Of a DNA stretch of 10,979 nt, positions 6,664 to 10,979 are shown in pieces; positions within the stretch are counted from its first letter, which is position 1, and the number at the start of each line of letters is the position of its first letter. The notes below the pieces were generated by a model, which saw only the letters and a list, made by a program, of their open reading frames with translations, did not search any database and had not been told where the DNA came from. A program made the position numbers and the translations under genes. Source of the stretch: an uncultured Actinomycetes bacterium (GTDB lineage: Bacteria > Actinomycetota > Actinomycetes > Nanopelagicales > Nanopelagicaceae); NCBI GenBank assembly GCA_903928395.1, contig CAIYQS010000097.1, positions 1-10,979 of the forward strand. Direction: 5' to 3'.

Positions 6664-6670
6664 CTCCCTC
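6664..6670 (-). promoter_or_regulatory. Ribosome binding site that fixes the leuC start
   Basis: GAGGGAG on the minus strand, 5 nt before the ATG at 6658. It supports the 465-residue LeuC start over the longer reading frame that continues upstream to 6829. Confidence 0.7.
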
Positions 6671-6677
6671 ATTTGGC

Positions 6678-6719
6678 GAAATACTCCTAAAACCTTGCAT
6701 CTCAAAGTTTAAGATGGCA
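6678..6719. promoter_or_regulatory. leuC promoter candidate and inverted repeat, likely operator of the divergent IclR regulator
   Basis: The 71-nt gap between leuC and the regulator gene holds an imperfect inverted repeat at 6696-6719: TGCATCTCAAA on the left, and TGCCATCTTAAA as the complement of the right arm, differing by one inserted base and one mismatch. On the minus strand TTGAGA (6705-6700) lies inside the repeat and is 16 nt from TATTTC (6683-6678), a possible leuC -35/-10 pair. A regulator bound to the repeat would cover the -35. Promoter assignment is weak; the repeat itself is visible in the sequence. Confidence 0.4.
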
Positions 6720-6729
6720 GTATTAGAGT

Positions 6730-7449
6730 ATGGACAGAAAGAATAGCGGAGTCGGCGTATTAGACAAATCGGTTCGGATCTTGGCGACCCTCGAATCTGG
6801 ACCCCACTCCCTAGCCGAACTGGTGGCAATCACTGGTATAGCTCGACCAACGGCTCACAGATTGGCTGTCGCACTGGAATTTCACCGGCTTGTTACCCGT
6901 GATCTCATGGGTCGTTTCGTGCTCGGAGCCCGCGCTGCTGAGTTGGCTTCGGCTGCCGGTGAGGATCGATTGCTAGCTGTAGCGAGCCCTGCATTGAGCG
7001 CGCTTCGGGATGCCTGCGGTGAAAGTGCTCAGTTATATCGCCGCCAAGGAGATCAACGGATCTGCGTGGCAACCGCAGAAAGACTTTCAGGATTGCGTGA
7101 TTCTGTACCAGTTGGAACGGTCTTGACCATGCAGGCCGGGTCTGCTGCGCAGATTCTTTTAGCGTGGGAAGAACCAGACAAGTTGCACCGAGGGCTAGTT
7201 AATTCCAAATTTACAGCAGCAAGTTTGTCCGCGGTGCGACGTCGTGGTTGGGCACAATCTGTCGGAGAGCGAGAAGCTGGCGTTGCTTCAGTGAGCGCTC
7301 CAGTTCGAGGACCAAATAATAAAGTCATTGCAGCGGTGAGCATTAGCGGACCCATAGAGCGTTTAGGACGACAACCAGGACGAACCCATGCAGCCCAAGT
7401 TATGGCAACTGCGTCTCGATTAAGTGAATATTTAATTCAAGGAAAATAA
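6730..7449 (+). CDS. ndgR: IclR-family transcriptional regulator of leuCD (NdgR/LtbR type)
   Basis: A 239-residue DNA-binding protein. Residues 7-70 form the winged helix-turn-helix: GVLDKSVRILATLESGPHSLAEL, then the recognition helix around IARPTAHRLAVALEFHRLV (37-55), and the wing GRFVLG at 61-66. Residues 78-239 are the IclR effector-binding domain, with LRDACGESAQLYRRQGDQRICVA and the later VSAPVRGPNNKVIAAVSISGP typical of that fold. Its place divergent from leuCD matches ndgR of Streptomyces and ltbR of Corynebacterium, IclR-type regulators of leucine and other amino-acid genes. Control of leuCD through the shared 71-nt region is therefore likely; autoregulation is inference. The ATG has no Shine-Dalgarno and may be leaderless. 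The gene ends 4 nt from the stop of the convergent gene on the other strand. Confidence 0.9.
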   Translation: MDRKNSGVGVLDKSVRILATLESGPHSLAELVAITGIARPTAHRLAVALEFHRLVTRDLMGRFVLGARAAELASAAGEDRLLAVASPALSALRDACGESAQLYRRQGDQRICVATAERLSGLRDSVPVGTVLTMQAGSAAQILLAWEEPDKLHRGLVNSKFTAASLSAVRRRGWAQSVGEREAGVASVSAPVRGPNNKVIAAVSISGPIERLGRQPGRTHAAQVMATASRLSEYLIQGK

Positions 7450-7453
7450 TTAT

Positions 7454-8587
7454 TTAACGAACATATACCGCGAAGAAGTCTCTGCTTCCCGGACTTAAAT
7501 ACCTATTTGCCAATCGAGTAAACGGAACCAACTTAATCGGGTTCAATGTGGGATGCGTGGCTGTCGGCGCTGGATACCACATATACGAAATCCAATATTG
7601 ATTGATATCAAGTTCCATCGCACGCACCGCACCTGCGGTATGCAAGAGATCAGCCAGACTTTGAACCGATAGTGAATTTCCGGCAACATAAATTATGTTT
7701 CCATTGGCATCAATGCCTATGCCAGAACGCCATACAAAGTGCGCATTTTTTACTGTAAAACCCCAATTCTTTAAAACACTTACATTGAGGTTAGGCGTAA
7801 TGACGCCATTGTCGATTAACATACTTAAGTTTTGCCGAACAGAAGAAACGTCTGGAGTCATTTTGACTTCACTCCCCCAGGAACCAATGTCCATATGTCC
7901 ATCAGCGTAAATCACCAGTGAAGCCTTGCCAGAAACCAATGGCTTAATAGTTACATGGTTCTGGTAGTAACCGCCGAGAGAATCTTTAACTTTGAATGCG
8001 CTGTTAAATGTCGCAACCAATCCTTGCAAATCTGGTCCTGCCAATTGATCACTCAACCCCAACTGCGCCAAATGTCCTGGCTCTGAAAATCCAGGATGTT
8101 GGACGTAGCGCAGCAAAGAACTATTCATAATTGCAATACCAGCTAGGTATGACGTGTGAAGTTTGTCCGGGCGGAGGTAGCCAACTTGAATAGCCGGAAT
8201 CCCTTTCACTTTATAAACCGTTTTCAGGTCGCCCTCTCCTTGTAATGAGGGCTTAACAAGTGTTGGAATCTTTTTCGCCACCGACATCGCATCTTGGGCA
8301 AGAATCTTGGACGAGTTGGGATCTAACGTTCCGCCAACCTTTGGCTTATCGACACTGTATTGCGCATTCTCTAGTGCTGAGACCAAAGAGCTCAAATAAT
8401 GATTCCTACCCCATTCTGCAAGTCGAGCAGAAACCGGATCTGTGCCAGGCGCCAAGAGTGCACCGCTAATTGACCAAAGAACAACTATCAGGAAAAGGGA
8501 TGGAACAGTAATAACGGCAAGCTTGCGTTTGCTTGCAGTCTTTATCCAAGCCTTGAGCGTCTGCCATTTGGCTTTACTCCACTTCAC
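7454..8587 (-). CDS. Membrane-anchored phosphodiester glycosidase-like protein (NAGPA/DUF2233-type domain)
   Basis: A 377-residue protein. A basic N-terminus (KWSKAKWQTLKAWIKTASKRK) precedes one hydrophobic segment at about 23-45, so it is probably anchored with the rest outside the cytoplasm. The C-terminal half resembles the phosphodiester glycosidase fold: VATFNSAFKVKDSLGGYY at 191-208, SVRQNLSMLIDNG at 249-261, RSGIGIDANGNIIYVAGNSLSVQSLADLLHTAGAVRAMELDIN at 287-329. In classical members these correspond to the NGGFF, TAIG and LDGGGSS motifs. Here the Asp of the last one remains (Asp327) but the glycines are replaced (ELDINQYWIS). It is 16 nt after dprE2 and surely co-transcribed. The family hydrolyses sugar-1-phosphodiesters (mammalian uncovering enzyme); the substrate here is unknown. 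The GTG start has no clear ribosome site and is the least certain start in the operon. Confidence 0.75.
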   Translation of the reverse strand: MKWSKAKWQTLKAWIKTASKRKLAVITVPSLFLIVVLWSISGALLAPGTDPVSARLAEWGRNHYLSSLVSALENAQYSVDKPKVGGTLDPNSSKILAQDAMSVAKKIPTLVKPSLQGEGDLKTVYKVKGIPAIQVGYLRPDKLHTSYLAGIAIMNSSLLRYVQHPGFSEPGHLAQLGLSDQLAGPDLQGLVATFNSAFKVKDSLGGYYQNHVTIKPLVSGKASLVIYADGHMDIGSWGSEVKMTPDVSSVRQNLSMLIDNGVITPNLNVSVLKNWGFTVKNAHFVWRSGIGIDANGNIIYVAGNSLSVQSLADLLHTAGAVRAMELDINQYWISYMWYPAPTATHPTLNPIKLVPFTRLANRYLSPGSRDFFAVYVR

Positions 8588-8603
8588 GTGGAGAAGATAC
8601 CAA

Positions 8604-9305
8604 TCATCGCTGAGAAATCTTCCGAAAAATCGGAAGCGGCAACGCTTTAAATATCACAGAAACATATTTCAAAATTGAAGGTGCCCAGGTCACAACTTTT
8701 GTTGACTTGAGTGCCAGCACTCCATATCGACCACACTCTTCTGATGAAATTGTGAACGGCGGAGTAGTTAAACCCTCGGTCATTTTGCTTTTTACAAATC
8801 CAGGACGCAGAATTTTGATTGAAACGCCGGTTCCGTTTAATTTCGATGCTAATCCTCGCGCATAGAAGTCCAAACCCGCTTTAGTTGATCCGTAACCAAA
8901 ATTGTCATCGCGAGGTCTGACTTGTGCAAATGAACTGATAACCAGAATGGTTCCGTGTGATTGATTCTTCATGCCATCTGAGATCATGCTGAGTAAATGC
9001 ACTGTGCTCAAATAATTAACGTCCATCGCTTGGACTAAATTATCGGCGACACTCAATGTTGGGTCCTTGCCTAAAACCCCTACGGCAATGATCACCAGAT
9101 CCAGATCTTTTCCCTCGAATAGTTTTGCCACTAATTTCTCTCGGTCAGCCTTGTTTGTTACATCAAGTCCGTACTCTCCAGTGCGTCCGACCAAAATGAC
9201 TTCGCGCGATTTGTCTTCGGGAAGCTGTGCAACAATCGAAAGCCCTATTTCGCTTTCTCCTCCGATGAGCGCGATCCTTCCAGGATTCTTAAATCCATTT
9301 AACAT
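8604..9305 (-). CDS. dprE2: Decaprenylphospho-beta-D-erythro-pentofuranosid-2-ulose 2-reductase
   Basis: A 233-residue SDR that reduces the 2-keto intermediate produced by DprE1, yielding decaprenylphosphoryl-beta-D-arabinose, the donor of cell-wall arabinan. The cofactor-binding motif is GGESEIG at 15-21, as in DprE2 proteins rather than the TGxxxGIG of generic SDRs. DVNYLS at 95-100 holds the structural Asn. SSFAQVRPRDDNFGYGSTKAGLDFYARGL (124-152) contains the catalytic Ser, Tyr138 and Lys142 and is the diagnostic DprE2 block. The C-terminal amphipathic stretch (WAPSILKYVSVIFKALPLPIFRKI) probably touches the membrane. The frame is open for 24 more residues upstream, but the start at 9305 is chosen because AGGAGG lies 8 nt before it and the glycine motif then falls at the normal distance. 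The first 7 nt overlap the dprE1 end. Confidence 0.92.
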   Translation of the reverse strand: MLNGFKNPGRIALIGGESEIGLSIVAQLPEDKSREVILVGRTGEYGLDVTNKADREKLVAKLFEGKDLDLVIIAVGVLGKDPTLSVADNLVQAMDVNYLSTVHLLSMISDGMKNQSHGTILVISSFAQVRPRDDNFGYGSTKAGLDFYARGLASKLNGTGVSIKILRPGFVKSKMTEGLTTPPFTISSEECGRYGVLALKSTKVVTWAPSILKYVSVIFKALPLPIFRKISQR

Positions 9306-10612
9306 AGTTGCAACCTCCTGGCTTGATCTGACTGCCACAAATGATGTGGATCCATAGCGTTTCTTGTTGTGCGCCATTGGTCTAACTCGGGATACATTGC
9401 AGGAACGAGTTTCGGCGATACCCGAGAATCTTTAATCAAATAAACCCGACCGCCCGCTGCAACCAATTCTTCGTCAAATTTCTGCAGAAAAATTTCTAGC
9501 CCCGGAACCGTTACCGAGTAATCCAAAGTCAACGTCCACCCAGGACGTGGAAAGCTCATTGGCGCCTTTGAAGCTGCGCCAAATTTCTTCAAAACCCCTA
9601 AAAAGGAGGAAGCTTTCAATCCTCGAAGCCCAGCAAATAATTGGTCAAAGATCTCTTCTCGTCCCTCATCAATCACAAACTGGTATTGCAAGAAACCTGA
9701 TGCTCCATAAATCCGGTTCCAATTGGCAACCCCGTCAAGGGGATGCATATATTTGGTGAGCGCCGCTGCGCCATTCTTAAGCGGCTTGCGGAACCAGACT
9801 TCATTAAAGGCCCGCACCGTTAAGGGGGAAATGAAGTTTGTTCCAGCAAGGTCAGGTAGCGACAATCCCCCAGAGCCCGATGAAGTTTTTACTGATTTTG
9901 ATCCGTAGTTACCCAAACTCACGACACCGCGGCCACGGTAGTCTCCAGACAAATCAATCCAGGCAACAGTATGTTCATAATCCTTATCCGACTTACCTAG
10001 GAGGTCGATCATTGCGCTTAGATTTGGAACTCGATGTTCGGTGACATCTACCGAATTGGATTGGACTACGCGAAGTTGAATACGAAGTTCAATCACGACG
10101 CCAGTTAATCCAAGTCCTCCCACAGTTGCCCAAAATTCGGGGTCATGAGGCGTAAAAGTTTCCACACTGCCATTGGCGAGAAGGAGTTTCATCTCCACAA
10201 CGGACTGCGAAAACGAACCGGTCTTGTGATGTGACTTTCCATGGATATCCGCAGCAATTGCGCCACCCATGGTTACATTTCCGGTCCCGGGAACAACGGG
10301 AGGAAACAATGCATGTGCAAGCGCCGCTTGCTCTAACTCTGAAATCGTCACCCCAGCTCCAACAGTCGCAGTTGCCGTTTCTGGATCAATTGCAATGTGT
10401 TTCAACTCAGTAAGGTCAATTAAAGTTCCACCAGAATTAAGTGCCGAATCACCGTAACTTCTATGCAGTCCGACAGGTAACAACCCACGATTAGCCGTGC
10501 CCATCGAAATTATTTCTACGGTTTCTGCAACGTCAGATACAACCGCTCGAGTTGAAATTGATTGGAAATTCTTTCCCCATCCAGAAACCGTTTGAGCCTC
10601 AGTTATGCGCAT
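9299..10612 (-). CDS. dprE1: Decaprenylphosphoryl-beta-D-ribose oxidase
   Basis: A 437-residue FAD enzyme of the PCMH/VAO family that oxidises the 2'-hydroxyl of decaprenylphosphoryl-ribose, the first half of epimerisation to the arabinose donor. FAD-binding blocks: PVGLHRSYGDSALNSGGTLIDLTEL at 46-70, VPGTGNVTMGGAIAADIHGKSHHKTGSFSQSV at 107-138 with the DprE1-specific DIHGKxHH, and FWATVGGLGLTG at 160-171. The substrate half carries MHPLDGVANWNRIYGASGFLQYQFV (289-313), also near identical to mycobacterial DprE1, and YLIKDSR at 391-397 with the active-site Lys394. The C-terminus SDQARRLQL matches the family ending. At the position of M. tuberculosis Cys387, GWTLTLDYS at 358-366 has Thr362. The ATG overlaps the upstream ubiA end by 14 nt with no clear Shine-Dalgarno, implying coupling. 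Length is slightly below the mycobacterial 461, because of a shorter N-terminus. Confidence 0.95.
   Translation of the reverse strand: MRITEAQTVSGWGKNFQSISTRAVVSDVAETVEIISMGTANRGLLPVGLHRSYGDSALNSGGTLIDLTELKHIAIDPETATATVGAGVTISELEQAALAHALFPPVVPGTGNVTMGGAIAADIHGKSHHKTGSFSQSVVEMKLLLANGSVETFTPHDPEFWATVGGLGLTGVVIELRIQLRVVQSNSVDVTEHRVPNLSAMIDLLGKSDKDYEHTVAWIDLSGDYRGRGVVSLGNYGSKSVKTSSGSGGLSLPDLAGTNFISPLTVRAFNEVWFRKPLKNGAAALTKYMHPLDGVANWNRIYGASGFLQYQFVIDEGREEIFDQLFAGLRGLKASSFLGVLKKFGAASKAPMSFPRPGWTLTLDYSVTVPGLEIFLQKFDEELVAAGGRVYLIKDSRVSPKLVPAMYPELDQWRTTRNAMDPHHLWQSDQARRLQLC
9314..9319 (-). promoter_or_regulatory. Ribosome binding site that fixes the dprE2 start
   Basis: A full AGGAGG on the minus strand, 8 nt before the ATG at 9305, embedded in the last codons of dprE1. 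It is the best Shine-Dalgarno in the window and argues against the 24-residue longer start at 9377. Confidence 0.8.
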
Positions 10613-10979
10613 AGACCGAAAGAATCAGTAGAAGCGCCGTCGCGACGCCAGCTCCAAGGAAATAGAAATCGCTAAACATGACTTCTTCGGGGACTTCTCC
10701 GCTGCTTCGTTCCACGGCCCAGATATACCGGAGCAGGGCGAAGGTGACAGTTATTACAGAGATTTCGGCAAACGGATGAATAGTGCTCAAAGAGAATGCC
10801 CAGAGGCTATAAGCGGTCAATGTAATTCCGCTTGCAACTGTGAGCACAAGTCGAAGAAAATCAGTTGTGTACTGCGCAATCACCGGACGGACCGTGATTG
10901 CAGCTTTACTATTCTTTTCGGCAATCCGCTTTGCGGTGACAATCACGAGTGGTCAATAAGTCGCTACCACCAAGAACCA
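10599..10979 (-). CDS. ubiA: Decaprenyl-phosphate phosphoribosyltransferase (UbiA family), C-terminal part, interrupted by an in-frame TGA
   Basis: The last 115 codons of a UbiA-type membrane prenyltransferase read openly from 10946. The segment TAKRIAEKNSKAAITVRPVIAQYTTDFLRLVLTVASGITLTAYSLWAFS corresponds to the GKRYAE...SYTSSYLRFVWTLSATAVVLCYGLWAF part of mycobacterial Rv3806c (UbiA/DPPR synthase). That enzyme makes decaprenylphosphoryl-5-phosphoribose, the precursor used by DprE1. At least three hydrophobic helices are visible. In the same frame out to the window edge the codons read W F L V V A T Y stop P L V I V; homologues have WFLLIMAFGSLFMV there, so TGA (10955-10953) stands exactly where Gly is expected. 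The GTG at 10946 could be called as a start but would leave a protein lacking the aspartate-rich active site. Either a mutated gene or a base error near a contig end. The stop overlaps dprE1 by 14 nt. Confidence 0.8.

Noticed and set aside
6659..6829. A 57-codon N-terminal extension of LeuC
   Set aside because: It runs through the divergent regulator's promoter and coding region, has no LeuC similarity, and the ATG at 6658 has a good ribosome site and a standard N-terminus.
7444..7455. Palindrome AAATAATTATTT between the convergent stops of the regulator and the glycosidase-like gene
   Set aside because: It is only 12 bp, all A/T and without a loop, made largely of the two stop codons. It is too weak for a terminator and no recognition site is known to me.
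9306..9377. A 24-codon N-terminal extension of DprE2 starting at 9377
   Set aside because: It lies inside dprE1, lacks a ribosome site and moves the glycine motif away from the N-terminus; AGGAGG before 9305 decides the start.
10599..10946. A complete 115-residue small membrane protein starting at GTG 10946
   Set aside because: The sequence upstream of the TGA is clearly the continuation of the UbiA family in the same frame, and the 115 residues are the C-terminal end of that family rather than an independent protein.

Overview
The window looks like a stretch of chromosome from a small-genome actinobacterium of moderate GC content (judged by eye, not counted). The best guess is a freshwater acI-type lineage (Nanopelagicales: 'Ca. 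Planktophila'/'Ca. Nanopelagicus'). Three things point there: (i) the order ndgR-like regulator / leuC-leuD / hup / plsC / gpsA / ddl, a conserved actinobacterial neighbourhood; (ii) an HU protein with a long PAKKA-type lysine/alanine/proline tail, typical of Actinobacteria; (iii) enzymes of the decaprenyl-phospho-arabinose (DPA) pathway. Genes are tightly packed, with 1-, 4-, 7- and 14-nt overlaps. The lineage assignment is inference.

Layout. Positions 2-1015 (+): the C-terminal end of a short-chain dehydrogenase, then a class II glutamine amidotransferase. Positions 1005-3840 (-): a plsC-gpsA-ddl operon covering phospholipid acylation, glycerol-3-phosphate supply and D-Ala-D-Ala synthesis; ddl overlaps the amidotransferase tail to tail. 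Positions 3917-4461 (-): hup with a very strong intrinsic terminator. Its 190-nt upstream region carries two long palindromes sharing the core TACGCGTA. Positions 4652-6658 (-): leuC-leuD, the two subunits of isopropylmalate isomerase. A divergent IclR-family regulator (6730-7449, +) shares a 71-nt intergenic region with leuC that holds an imperfect inverted repeat. Positions 7454-10979 (-): a tight operon of a UbiA-type phosphoribosyltransferase (partial), dprE1, dprE2 and a membrane-anchored phosphodiester-glycosidase-like protein.

How the parts work together. The right-hand operon can build the cell-wall arabinose donor: UbiA makes decaprenyl-phosphoryl-5-phosphoribose, and DprE1 with DprE2 epimerises decaprenyl-phosphoryl-ribose to DPA. 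The fourth gene is a predicted enzyme for sugar-1-phosphodiester bonds, the bond type found in DPA itself. That makes it the most interesting unknown here. The middle and left genes are housekeeping.

Points deserving a second look: an in-frame TGA in the partial UbiA gene where family members have glycine; Thr in DprE1 at the position of the benzothiazinone-target Cys387 of M. tuberculosis; Lys in place of the motif Glu in PlsC; and the paired palindromes in front of hup. No tRNA, rRNA, CRISPR array, insertion sequence or phage gene was seen.
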